From Rickettsiales bacterium (GTDB taxonomy: Bacteria > Pseudomonadota > Alphaproteobacteria > Rickettsiales > Deianiraeaceae): a stretch of DNA of 45,688 bases. The notes beneath the pieces are model-generated. The model ran no database searches. It was not told the DNA's origin and was given only the letters and a program-made list of their open reading frames with translations. Positions 1-8,683 of the stretch are shown here, piece after piece (position 1 is the first letter of the stretch; each line of letters begins with the position of its first letter). Position numbers and translations under genes: made by a program. The DNA is taken from the NCBI GenBank assembly GCA_017444095.1, contig JAFSXM010000029.1, positions 1-45,688 of the forward strand. Direction: 5' to 3'.

Positions 1-116
1 ATAATCTCACGATTATCAAGAAAATGACTTGCAACTTCTGCAATTTCATTGATTGTTCTATATGCCTTCAATTCTGGCATTATTTTCATAATTCTGTCTT
101 TTTCTTGTTGTGTCAT
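1..116 (-). CDS. Unknown protein, 5' end only (runs off the window)
   Basis: An open frame reads leftward from an ATG whose complement is at 114-116 and stays open for 38 codons to the window edge. It begins MTQQEKDRIMKI and is a charged, probably helical N-terminus. I do not recognise the family. It is divergent from the MORN-repeat gene at 201, so the 84 bases between them should hold both promoters. The start is supported only by the open frame. No Shine-Dalgarno sequence is visible. Confidence 0.5.
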   Translation of the reverse strand, partial: MTQQEKDRIMKIMPELKAYRTINEIAEVASHFLDNREI

Positions 117-200
117 AGCTCAATAAATCATCTGTTTATTAGGCGGTAAAGTATAAATTATAATTTGCAATGTTATAAAATATCATATATTATTTTACAT

Positions 201-1789
201 ATGTCAAAATCAGAAGAATTTGAAAGCGGATGTTTTAATCTTTTTGGTTGTTATGTTGCAAATAAACCAAGAAAAAAACCGACAAATACACACGGGTATC
301 GTCAAATAAAATACTGTAATGGTACTACTTATACAGGAGAAACTAAAGATATGTTTTTTAGAAGGTGTTATGGAAGGATATGGGGAAATGACATATAAAA
401 ATTTAGGTGTTTACAAAGGATGGTGGAAAGGAGGTGTAAGGGAAGGATATGGAAAAATGACATATGAAAATGGATATGTTTACGAAGGAGAGTGGAAAAA
501 AGGTGTCAGGGAAGGATATGGAAAAATGACATATGAAAATGGAGATGTTTACGAAGGAGAGTGGAAAAAAGATGTCAGGGAAGGATATGGGAAATATACA
601 TATAAAAGTGGAGATGCTTGCGAAGGAGAGTATAAAGAAGGTAAAATAAAACAAAACAGAACTATCAAAAAAATACCATTAGATAATGCTGAAAATATCT
701 TTCTACAAAATATAGAAGATATTGAAACAGATAAAGAATATTTCACTCAACAAAATACAAAAAAGAATAAAACATATGTTGATATAACGAAAGGCGAGAA
801 AGTACCACAAGAAAATACAAATAAAAAAGATCATTTAAAAATTATATATAGTGATCATGGGATACTACCTAGTAATTGTTTGAAACAACCAATCCGCGAT
901 TTACCAAATGCAAACGGCAGAAAGAGTTATTATATAAGTGATAGTGCCTGTTTTGGGGCATTTGTTGATCCAGATGGTAATAATCTCATTGACAATATCA
1001 AAAAAAAAAATTAAAGGAACAGATGCTGTTGGTTTTTTTTCACATACAAGAGATGGATATGTGGTTTTCATTAAAGATACAATAGATAAAAACAACCAAA
1101 TTGGATTAAAACGAGTACCATGTTGCAAAGATGGTGTGTATGCTAATGATAAACATTTTAATGAACACAAAGATGATTACATTCGGTATTTTGTTATTTT
1201 AAACGAAGGTAATGAGCAAAATATTTATCAAATTCCACGTGATCTATGTTATTGGAGAGAAGTATTGATTGATGATACATACACAAGTAATACCGAGCAA
1301 TATAAAAATAAGTTTATGGAAGCCGTTGCTTGTTTAAAAGCAGGACGATCCTTTACATTTAAAACAAAAGCCCAAGTTGAAGTTGATGGTAAACTTGTAA
1401 AAAAGTATAAAACAATTACAATATCAGGTGAGGTGAAAAAAGTAGAGATTAATGACATAATTGAAGAAAAATTAGAGAAACAGGAAAAAGAATTCAACGG
1501 CAACAACATCAACCAAAACGAAAAAAACAAAGACAACTTAAACAATCCAGAATCCTACAATATCAACATCAACCAAAAAGAGGAAAACAACAAGAAAACA
1601 GGAACAGAAGCATATGGAACAAAATTACTACAACACTCGCTCGTACCACAAAGTAGCGGATTTTGCGGTATGTTTAATTGGTGTAATTGTGAATATCATA
1701 TAGAAGAAGGAAATATGAACTTAGATATAAATAACGGACAAGTATCAGGTGCAAACAATTTAGAAGCTAATTGCAGAATTTGTTGTTAA
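201..1789 (+). pseudogene. MORN-repeat protein with legumain/caspase-like dyad, broken by two homopolymer frameshifts
   Basis: Three overlapping frames join into one protein of about 528 residues if one T is removed from the T6 run at 354-359 and one A from the A11 run at 1000-1010. Frame 1 starts at ATG 201 (MSKSEEFESGCFNLFGC). Frame 2 carries MORN repeats of the form EGYGKMTYENGDVYEGEWKK, then a segment with hydrophobic-DHG (His codon 856-858) and hydrophobic-SDSAC (Cys codon 949-951). That pattern resembles the His-Gly/Ala-Cys dyad of clan CD peptidases, legumain (C13) most of all. Frame 3 continues from about 1011 (KIKGTDAVGFFSHTRDGY) to TAA 1787-1789, with a lysine/asparagine-rich stretch, two Cys clusters and a C-terminus of NCRICC. 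The MORN repeats are clear; the peptidase reading is inference. It could be a decaying gene, or one rescued by slippage at the homopolymers. Confidence 0.75.
421..632 (+). repeat. 69-bp tandem repeats encoding 23-residue MORN units
   Basis: The string GGAAGGATATGG recurs at about 441, 510 and 579, a spacing of 69 bases or 23 codons, the classical MORN length. The first two copies are nearly identical over long stretches and the last diverges. Such similar copies suggest recent expansion and would also promote slippage or recombination. The unit encodes REGYGKMTYENG plus VYEGEWKK. Confidence 0.85.
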
Positions 1790-1823
1790 AAAAATAATTA
1801 TGCTACATTCTATCATAGTTTAC

Positions 1824-2024
1824 GCTCTGTTGTAAAAAAAAACTCTTAATTTTATATCAATAATACACATAGAGCAAGCTGATAGATATTTATTTTTTAT
1901 AATTGATAAAACAGTATTTATAATTAAATACTTTACTAATAGATGTTTCTATTGAAAAAGAAAAAAGTAAAAATATCGAGTGTTTCTTCAAACAAGTATT
2001 TCTTAAAATAGAGCTCAATAGAGC
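1824..2024 (-). mobile_element. MITE-like element A (about 201 bp, no coding capacity)
   Basis: The left end is GCTCTGTTGTAAAAA; the right end is AATAGAGC, its inverted partner. Internally it matches element D (32211-32390) in inverse orientation over nearly its whole length. Shared blocks include AATAATACACAT, GCTGATAGATATTTA and AAAGTAAAAAT. No transposase frame is present. It fills the gap between the broken MORN gene and metG, ending 52 bases before the metG start, so the metG leader or promoter lies in or beside it. The ends resemble those of IS6-family insertion sequences (inference from memory). Confidence 0.8.
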
Positions 2025-2076
2025 CGTTTTGCAATATTTTATTGCTTTTTATGCAATGAATAAACATACAAACAAT

Positions 2077-3618
2077 ATGTCTGCATTTAAAAACCAAAAT
2101 ATTTACATCACAACTCCAATTTATTATGTAAATGGTGAACCTCATATAGGTCATTTTTATACAAGTCTATCAGCAGATATTTTAATTAGACTTTACAGAA
2201 AATTTGGAGCAAATGTGCGATGTTTAACGGGAACGGATGAACACGGACAAAAGGTTCAGCAAAGTGCTGAAAAAAATGGTATTTCACCAAAGGAATTTTG
2301 CGATAAAGTATCACAGAAATTTAGACAAATGCATATAGATTTTGACCTAATCCAAGCAGAAAATAACTTTAATAATGGAGATAATTTTATTCGCACAACG
2401 GATGACAAACATATCAAATTCGTTCAGGATGTTTGGAAAAAACTTGAAGAAAATGGTTGGATTTATAAAGGAAAATATGAAGGTTGGTATTCAGTTAGAG
2501 ATGAAAGCTTTTTTACTGAAACGGAACTTGTTGATGGAAAAGCCCCAACTGGTGCAGAAGTAAAATGGCAATCGGAAGAATGCTATTTTTTCAAACTTTC
2601 ATTATTTCAAAAAGCTCTGTATGAGATGTATAAAAATAACAACATCTTGCAACCAAAAAGTGCTTTTAATGAAGTTTTGTCTTTTCTTGAACCAAGAGAT
2701 AATAACAAGCTCAATGATTTATGTGTTTCACGACAAAAAAAAAGTGTTGAATGGGGTATTGAAGTACCAACAGATAAAGACCACACTATGTATGTCTGGA
2801 TTGATGCATTGTTTAATTATTTTTCCGCACTTGGTGGTAATGATACAGATGAATTTAGAACATATTGGCAAAATGGCTTTCCAATACACATAATGGGAAA
2901 AGAAATAGTTAGATTTCATGCGGTTTATTGGGAAAGCTTAATATATGGTTTATATCATAAGGCAAATGAAGAAATAGATGTTAATGAGCTTGTTAAGGTT
3001 TCTCCAAAACAAATATTCGCACACGGATGGTGGGTTAAAGATGGAGAGAAAATGTCAAAATCAATAGGCAACATAGTAATACCAAATGATGAAGTTGATT
3101 GGATTGAAAGTTTGGGGGTGTCTCGTGAAGTTGCCATTGATTATTTTAGATATTTCTTAATCTCTTCTATGCCATTTGGAAATGATGGCGATTATTCACG
3201 AAAAAGATTGGTGGAATTGGTAAATGCAAACCTTGTTAACAATCTTGGTAATCTATGCCAAAGAGTTTCAAGTATGCTCGTAAAAAACTTTCCAGAAAAA
3301 TGTAATGACATAAAAAAAGACTTCATAAAACTGGAATTTGACACAGAAATAAAAGAAATAAACTTTACTGGTATTTTGCAGAAAATTTTTAGCGAAGCTA
3401 CTTTACTCAATCAAGAATTTGATACATTAGCTCCTTGGAGCTTAATGAAAGGTAATGATAATGATAAACAAAAAGCATGTGACATTTTAAGTGGCTTTAT
3501 ACCAAAAATAACAACACTTGTTGATGCTTTACAGCCATTTTGTCCTCATATCTCAAAAGCACTGATGCAAAATTTAAAATTATCTGCTATGCCAAAAATT
3601 ATTTGCAATAGATTATAA
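2077..3618 (+). CDS. metG: Methionine--tRNA ligase (MetRS)
   Basis: Class I aminoacyl-tRNA synthetase that charges tRNA(Met) in the cytoplasm. From the ATG at 2077 it is 513 residues. YITTPIYYVNGEPHIGH carries the HIGH signature at residues 23-26, DEHGQKVQ follows, and EKMSKSIGN holds the KMSKS loop from K325. An all-helical anticodon-binding domain follows, and there is no C-terminal tRNA-binding extension, so this is the short bacterial form. I chose ATG 2077 because it leaves six residues before the conserved first strand. In-frame starts at 2056 (ATG) and 2029 (TTG) would add non-conserved residues, the latter close to the end of MITE A. The conserved motifs are intact. Confidence 0.97.
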   Translation: MSAFKNQNIYITTPIYYVNGEPHIGHFYTSLSADILIRLYRKFGANVRCLTGTDEHGQKVQQSAEKNGISPKEFCDKVSQKFRQMHIDFDLIQAENNFNNGDNFIRTTDDKHIKFVQDVWKKLEENGWIYKGKYEGWYSVRDESFFTETELVDGKAPTGAEVKWQSEECYFFKLSLFQKALYEMYKNNNILQPKSAFNEVLSFLEPRDNNKLNDLCVSRQKKSVEWGIEVPTDKDHTMYVWIDALFNYFSALGGNDTDEFRTYWQNGFPIHIMGKEIVRFHAVYWESLIYGLYHKANEEIDVNELVKVSPKQIFAHGWWVKDGEKMSKSIGNIVIPNDEVDWIESLGVSREVAIDYFRYFLISSMPFGNDGDYSRKRLVELVNANLVNNLGNLCQRVSSMLVKNFPEKCNDIKKDFIKLEFDTEIKEINFTGILQKIFSEATLLNQEFDTLAPWSLMKGNDNDKQKACDILSGFIPKITTLVDALQPFCPHISKALMQNLKLSAMPKIICNRL

Positions 3619-3650
3619 ATTCGCTTTAATCAAAGAAAAAGCAAACTACT

Positions 3651-4571
3651 ATGGAAACAATTGTTACAGACATAATACAACTGGATAGTACAGATGGTAT
3701 AAACCGTTTGCGTAAGTTATACAAAGGAAAACAAGGAAAAAATATTTCTACAAATAACATACAATGTCAATATAAAGATTTTACTTTTACAATTAACATT
3801 GATGATGTCAAGATTCCACTAAAAAGTGAAGGTAAAAACGACACTAAAATAATCATATCAAAACCAAAAAATTTACAATTTAACGGACAATCTTGCAATG
3901 CAAGTGAAGAAGACAACAAGAACACAATAACAATTATTAACAATGGCGAAGAACTGAAATTTGAAAATTTTACATTCAACAAACAGCCATATGATAGTGA
4001 TAAAATAATTAACAAAACAATATTTGACAATATTGTTGAAACTGGAATAACGAAAGCATTTGGCTATAATGAATTTGATGTCACTAGCAAGGATGAAATT
4101 GAATACAATTTTCCTTTGCATTATAATGCCCACGGCATTTTCAAAATACCAAACAGACCAAACAATAGCATTGACAAAATATCGATTCAAGATAGTACAT
4201 ATGATCTAACCGACAAATCAGCGATATTATTTACACATAACACCAAAGAAAAAATAGATATTGTCAAAGATCCTTCTAAAAAGTTTCAATTTATTGTCAT
4301 TGATGTTGATGGTAAAACATGCTTTAATGTAAATAGCAACAATCATGTTAGCCAAGTAACAAGCGGAAAAATCAGTTATGCAACAAAAGTGAAACTTCAA
4401 TATGATGAACCGTATGATCAGGTAAACAAAGAAACAGAAACACAAAATAATAATAACATTTTTGCAAAAATATTTTGTTGCTGTTGCAATAAGACATCTG
4501 TAAACAAAAAAGCAGAAATAAATATGCCAATACTATGTCAATTTGGGAATCTTAAAGGGATTGTTGTTTAA
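3651..4571 (+). CDS. Unknown protein with a C-terminal Cys4 cluster
   Basis: 306 residues, hydrophilic, with no signal peptide or membrane span and no family I recognise. Much of it alternates short beta-like stretches with lysine, asparagine and aspartate. Near residue 275 is the motif NIFAKIFCCCCNKTSVNKK, four consecutive cysteines after an aromatic/aliphatic stretch. Related cassettes occur in other accessory proteins of this window (at 201, 32438 and 39000). The gene starts 32 bases after metG on the same strand, so it may be co-transcribed. A host-directed or secreted role is inference only. Confidence 0.75.
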   Translation: METIVTDIIQLDSTDGINRLRKLYKGKQGKNISTNNIQCQYKDFTFTINIDDVKIPLKSEGKNDTKIIISKPKNLQFNGQSCNASEEDNKNTITIINNGEELKFENFTFNKQPYDSDKIINKTIFDNIVETGITKAFGYNEFDVTSKDEIEYNFPLHYNAHGIFKIPNRPNNSIDKISIQDSTYDLTDKSAILFTHNTKEKIDIVKDPSKKFQFIVIDVDGKTCFNVNSNNHVSQVTSGKISYATKVKLQYDEPYDQVNKETETQNNNNIFAKIFCCCCNKTSVNKKAEINMPILCQFGNLKGIVV

Positions 4572-4641
4572 TAATATCATTTTACATATAAAAAACTTGA
4601 CTAAAAATCAATTTTTAGTTTAATTATTGTGTTTAAGTGTT

Positions 4642-4992
4642 ATGTTTATGTGTGAAAAGAAATGTTTAGATGAAAACAAATACAGTGATTGTAAATGCAA
4701 TGATGAAAAATGTTGCAAACCTTGTTGCAAAAAAGAGTGTTGCTGTGCTAAGATGGTTGCATTAACAATCATAGTTAGTGCTGTAATGGCTGTTGCTGTG
4801 GTTAGATGTTGGGGTGCTTCATTTATCAAAAATGATATTTCAAAAGAAATGATAAAAGAAAGAGTATTAGTGCAAATGGTAAAAAATGAAGTCAAAAGAG
4901 ATTTAATGATGGATAAAATAAGATTTAACTCATTTAAATACAAAACAAATACAAATTCTATCTCCTCTTGTCCAATGTGCGGAAAAAAGTAA
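4642..4992 (+). CDS. Small Cys-rich single-span membrane protein
   Basis: About 116 residues from ATG 4642; ATG 4648 is an equally good start. The N-terminal 30 residues hold many cysteines in CC, CKC and CCC groups interleaved with lysine. One hydrophobic segment follows (MVALTIIVSAVMAVAVV), then a charged helical tail and a C-terminal CPMCGKK that looks like half of a zinc knuckle. It may bind metal or be lipidated at the membrane, but I recognise no family. Upstream, at about 4599-4618, is the short AT-rich inverted repeat ACTAAAAAT/ATTTTTAGT. Two intrinsic terminators follow the gene. Confidence 0.7.
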   Translation: MFMCEKKCLDENKYSDCKCNDEKCCKPCCKKECCCAKMVALTIIVSAVMAVAVVRCWGASFIKNDISKEMIKERVLVQMVKNEVKRDLMMDKIRFNSFKYKTNTNSISSCPMCGKK

Positions 4993-5028
4993 TATTACCG
5001 CATTAGTTTATTTTACTTATATTACTAT

Positions 5029-5067
5029 AATCATCTCGCATTTTTTTAATGTGAGATGATTTTTTTA
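5029..5067 (+). terminator. Intrinsic terminator 1 (after the Cys-rich gene)
   Basis: AATCATCTCGCAT pairs with ATGTGAGATGATT, a 13-bp stem with one G-U pair, around a T-rich loop, followed by a T run. It reads on the plus strand and closes the unit of metG and the two unknown genes. Confidence 0.85.
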
Positions 5068-5070
5068 CGC

Positions 5071-5099
5071 ACAAACAATGCTGTGTTTGTTATTTTTTT
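5071..5099 (+). terminator. Intrinsic terminator 2, in tandem with the first
   Basis: ACAAACA and TGTTTGT form a 7-bp perfect stem around ATGCTG, followed by TATTTTTTT. It sits only four bases after the first terminator, a double stop that insulates rne from upstream transcription. Confidence 0.7.
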
Positions 5100-5186
5100 A
5101 ACTCTATGCTTATAATAAGCTTACAACTGACAATGTCATTTAAATAATTTGCAAATTAAAAATCTCATTTAAAAATTCTCTGTATT

Positions 5187-5263
5187 TGTATGAATATGCT
5201 GTTATCTCAATTAAGTTCTTTAACAGCCACGACAATTATATTATTTTCACTTGTATTCATACA
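5187..5263 (+). promoter_or_regulatory. Inverted repeat in the rne leader
   Basis: TGTATGAATA at 5187-5196 is matched by its exact complement TATTCATACA at 5254-5263, 57 bases apart and 23 bases before the rne start. It could form a long-range stem in the leader RNA or be a split operator. RNase E in other bacteria regulates itself through its own leader, which makes the position suggestive. Chance occurrence in AT-rich DNA is possible. Confidence 0.3.
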
Positions 5264-5286
5264 GAAAATTAAGGTTTTAATGGTTA

Positions 5287-7056
5287 ATGTTTATGTCAAA
5301 GATTATAGCAGATTGCACAAGGGACAACAATTATTCAGTAGCAATAGTTGATAAAAATGGAAACTTAGATGCTTTTAGTTTTGAAAATCAGCAGAAAAAA
5401 ACTATAAAGTCGAACATATATCTTGGACGAATTACAAGAGTAGAATATTCATTGCAGGCAGCTTTTGTTGAATATGGGGGAGATAAAGCTGGTTTTTTAC
5501 CATTTTCAGAAATACATCCAAACTATTATCAATTACCAATCAAATATAAACAAGAATTACAAAAGGCAATAATGGCAGAAGATAAAGATAATGCCTCTAA
5601 GTATGAAAACGATGATGAATTAGATGATGACGATGTAGAAGAGGAGGAAAAGAAAGAAAAAATGAAAAATATTTACAAACTAAGCAAAAAATACAGCATA
5701 CAGGAAGTTATTAAAAGAGGACAAACCGTGTTGGTGCAGGTTTATAAAGACGAAAGAGGAAATAAGGGTGTCTCCTTAACAACATATATTAGTTTACCAG
5801 GTAGATATTGTGTATTGATGCCAAATAGTCCGCACAGAATTGGTATATCCAAGAAAGCATATTCATACGAAAACAGAAAAAGAGTAATGAACATAATAAG
5901 AAAATTCAATATTCCATACGGAACTGGTTTAATAGTAAGAACAGCAGGTATTAATGCAAGTGAGAAAGATTTACAAAATGATTATAATTACTTAACTAAG
6001 TTATGGGATGAAATTAGAAATAAAGTCATTCATGCAAAAATTGATGGAACACCGATATATGAGGAAGCAGATATAGTATCGCAAGTAATTAGAGATAATT
6101 ATGATAACTCCAATGACACAGAAATTATTATTAGTGGTAAAGATGGTTATGAAAAAGTTTATGAATATGTCAATAAATTGATGCCAGAAGAAAGTGGTAA
6201 TGTAAAGCTTTATAAAGACAGAATGTCTATTTTTAAAAAGTTTGGCATAGATAAAAAACTGGAACAATTATTAAATCCAATTGCACCGTTAAAATCCGGC
6301 GGATATTTGGTTATCAACCCAACAGAAGCATTAGTTTCTATTGATGTTAATTCTGGTAAATCAATCCACGGAAAGAATGTTGAAGAAACAGCACTTGCAA
6401 CGAATATAGAAGCAGCACACGAAGTGGCAAGACAGCTTAGGTTAAGAAACTTAGGAGGTCTTATTGTTGTTGATTTTATAGACATGGATGACCCTAAAAA
6501 TCGTTTTCTACTTGAAAAAGAATTGCAAAAAGTCTTTATGCTTGACAAAGCAAAGGTTCAATTTGCAAAGATTAGTCAATTTGGTCTTGTTGAGATTTCA
6601 AGACAAAGAATGAGAAGTAGCATTGCAGAAATGTTGGCAGTTCCTTGCCCTTGTTGTAATGGTATTGGTCTTGTCAAGGCACCATCTGTTATATCAGTTG
6701 ATATATTGGATAGTATAAAAGAACAATTACTCGACCCAAGAATTACAAAAAAGCCATTTTTAGAAGTTATGGCGAGTAAAGAAGTATTAGAATTTTTGGT
6801 GACAGAACATATAAAAGAAATTGAAGATATACAAAGGAAACACGGCATAAAAATTATAACAACAAAACATCAATTTGAAAAAAATGAAGAATACATTATT
6901 CGTTTATTAGAAAATGTTGGAGATGTCGAAACGGCTGTTGAGCTTTACCATTCTGTAATGGCAAAGTTTGAAATTGCCAGTGAAGAAAAAAAACATACAA
7001 AACCTATATTTAATGTTATAAGAAAAGCACTTAAAGCACTCAGAAAGGGTAAGTAA
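5287..7056 (+). CDS. rne: Ribonuclease E/G family endoribonuclease (short, catalytic core only)
   Basis: 589 residues. The N-terminal S1-like RNA-binding domain includes YLGRITRVEYSLQAAFVEYG. An acidic low-complexity insert follows at about residues 105-125. The catalytic DNase I-like subdomain carries two metal-binding aspartates, D353 in SIDVNSG and D396 in VVDFIDM. The zinc-link motif CPCCNGIG (C454, C457) matches the CPxCxGxG of the family and mediates oligomerisation. The long unstructured C-terminal scaffold of enterobacterial RNase E is absent, so degradosome assembly of that type is unlikely. It processes rRNA and tRNA precursors and begins mRNA decay. glyQ starts 7 bases downstream and is probably co-transcribed. 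Confidence 0.95.
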   Translation: MFMSKIIADCTRDNNYSVAIVDKNGNLDAFSFENQQKKTIKSNIYLGRITRVEYSLQAAFVEYGGDKAGFLPFSEIHPNYYQLPIKYKQELQKAIMAEDKDNASKYENDDELDDDDVEEEEKKEKMKNIYKLSKKYSIQEVIKRGQTVLVQVYKDERGNKGVSLTTYISLPGRYCVLMPNSPHRIGISKKAYSYENRKRVMNIIRKFNIPYGTGLIVRTAGINASEKDLQNDYNYLTKLWDEIRNKVIHAKIDGTPIYEEADIVSQVIRDNYDNSNDTEIIISGKDGYEKVYEYVNKLMPEESGNVKLYKDRMSIFKKFGIDKKLEQLLNPIAPLKSGGYLVINPTEALVSIDVNSGKSIHGKNVEETALATNIEAAHEVARQLRLRNLGGLIVVDFIDMDDPKNRFLLEKELQKVFMLDKAKVQFAKISQFGLVEISRQRMRSSIAEMLAVPCPCCNGIGLVKAPSVISVDILDSIKEQLLDPRITKKPFLEVMASKEVLEFLVTEHIKEIEDIQRKHGIKIITTKHQFEKNEEYIIRLLENVGDVETAVELYHSVMAKFEIASEEKKHTKPIFNVIRKALKALRKGK

Positions 7057-7063
7057 TTGGCAT

Positions 7064-7936
7064 ATGAATAATCCAAAATACTTTCAAGATATGATTTCAA
7101 TGTTAAAGGGCTTTTGGGCTCAACAAGGTTGTAGCATTATTGAAGGCTACGACCAAAAAGTTGGTGCTGGAACATTAGCTCCATATACAGCTTTGAAAGT
7201 ATTGGAAAAACAACCTTGGAGAATATGCCAAGTTCAATATTGTCGCAGACCGACAGATGGTAGATTTGGCGAAAATCCAAATCGTGCATCTGCTTATTAC
7301 CAAATGCAAGTTATTTTAAAACCAGCTCCTGCAAATATTCAAGAATTATGTATTCAAAGTTTGGAACAAATTGGTATTTCAAGAAAAGAACACGATTTAC
7401 AATTTATGGAAGACGATTGGTCTAACCCTTCCATTGGGGCAGAAGGTCTTGGCTATGAAATGTGGTGCGATGGCATGGAAATCGTCCAATTTACTTATAT
7501 GCAAAAGATAGGTGGTGTTAATGCCGATAGAGAATATATTGCCGGTGAAATTACTTATGGGCTTGAAAGATTGGCTATGTATATTCAAGAAAAAGATAAT
7601 TATTTAAATCTTGACTGGAATGAAACAATAGATGAAAAAGGCAATAAAAAGATAGTTAAATATGGCGATATTAACACAAAAAATAAAGAACGAGAAGAAT
7701 GTGAGTATTACCAGAATTATAACGACGATACAGAATTTTTAAAAACACTTTTCCATTATTCATTAGAGAATGCCAAACGGCTTGTTGAAAAGAATATGAG
7801 ACAAATAGCATACGAGCAATGCCTTATCGCGAGCCATACTTTAAATGTGTTGGATGCAAGACACGAATTATCACAAACAGAAAGAAAAAATTGGATATTA
7901 GAAATTAGAGAAGTAGTTGCGAAAGTTGTACTATAA
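7064..7936 (+). CDS. glyQ: Glycine--tRNA ligase alpha subunit
   Basis: 290 residues, the usual length. It begins KYFQDMISMLKGFWAQQGC and contains TLAPYTALKVLEKQPWRICQVQYCRRPTDGR split over the catalytic domain, plus EGLGYEMWCDGMEIVQFTYMQ. These are hallmarks of the class II alpha chain of the tetrameric alpha2beta2 enzyme. It forms glycyl-adenylate and charges tRNA(Gly) together with GlyS. In most bacteria glyS follows directly. Here the partner is about 17 kb away on the other strand (24690-26360), while glyQ is tucked behind rne. Confidence 0.97.
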   Translation: MNNPKYFQDMISMLKGFWAQQGCSIIEGYDQKVGAGTLAPYTALKVLEKQPWRICQVQYCRRPTDGRFGENPNRASAYYQMQVILKPAPANIQELCIQSLEQIGISRKEHDLQFMEDDWSNPSIGAEGLGYEMWCDGMEIVQFTYMQKIGGVNADREYIAGEITYGLERLAMYIQEKDNYLNLDWNETIDEKGNKKIVKYGDINTKNKEREECEYYQNYNDDTEFLKTLFHYSLENAKRLVEKNMRQIAYEQCLIASHTLNVLDARHELSQTERKNWILEIREVVAKVVL

Positions 7937-7986
7937 TAGTGCTGTATAGTTTAACACATATAATCTTGTTTAAGAATGTTTCACTC

Positions 7987-8610
7987 TTATTTAAAGAATA
8001 ATGTTCTCATCACATTAACGATAATACCGACAGCAAAAAATGCTATAACACATGCGAAGACTTTATTGAGTAAAATAAGTATTTTTGTGCTTATTTTTTT
8101 GCCAATAGATGAGAATATAATAACAACCAATGAATGTGCCACGAATGCACCACTAAAAGCACCAAGCAAAATTGACAAAATATTTGCCGAAACATTATTT
8201 ATGGAAGAAAATATTGATGTATAGCCCACTATTGCTATCGGTGAAGAAAGTGTTAAGCCTACAAGTTGCAAATATATTGCAAGATTACTGGTTTTAATCT
8301 TTTTTGCCTTCAATCTTTCTTCTGTTGTATTCCAAAAACCATAAGCCAAATACAACAAAAAAACACCAGCACAAATGCCAAGAGCCATAACTAATGGTTG
8401 CGGAACAAAGGTTTTAACAGATGCAATAGCAAAAACACCAAGTGTAATATAAAGAACATCAACGGTAAAACACCCAAAAGCAGCAATAAAACCTTTTTTA
8501 TATCCATAATTCATGGCAATATTCGCATATGTCAACAAACAAGGCCCCACGGAAGCGACAACAAGAAAAACAGGACAAAATATTTTAATAAAAACCACAA
8601 AACTAAACAT
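7987..8610 (-). CDS. LysE/RhtB-type amino-acid exporter
   Basis: 207 residues with about six hydrophobic segments. The first loop, ASVGPCLLTYANIAMNYGYKKG, matches the conserved GP...NAL..G.KxG region of LysE/RhtB translocators in the inner membrane. Another helix pattern, SSPIAIVGYTSIF, fits the conserved SPxAxxxFxAFLP-type segment. The substrate is unknown; lysine, threonine or homoserine types cannot be separated by eye. It lies downstream of the YopJ-like gene on the same strand with a 73-base gap, and is convergent with glyQ. Confidence 0.88.
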   Translation of the reverse strand: MFSFVVFIKIFCPVFLVVASVGPCLLTYANIAMNYGYKKGFIAAFGCFTVDVLYITLGVFAIASVKTFVPQPLVMALGICAGVFLLYLAYGFWNTTEERLKAKKIKTSNLAIYLQLVGLTLSSPIAIVGYTSIFSSINNVSANILSILLGAFSGAFVAHSLVVIIFSSIGKKISTKILILLNKVFACVIAFFAVGIIVNVMRTLFFK

Positions 8611-8683
8611 ACAGGTAAGACCAACAAAATGAATAAATTAAATTGCAATTAACTTTTTAATCCACTTTAAATGTTGTTATAAA

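Noticed and set aside
353..361. Classical -1 ribosomal frameshift at T TTT TTA
   Set aside because: The reading phase is wrong: the zero frame reads TTT TTT AGA and the downstream frame needs a +1 step, so the heptamer rule does not apply. An indel or transcript slippage is more likely.
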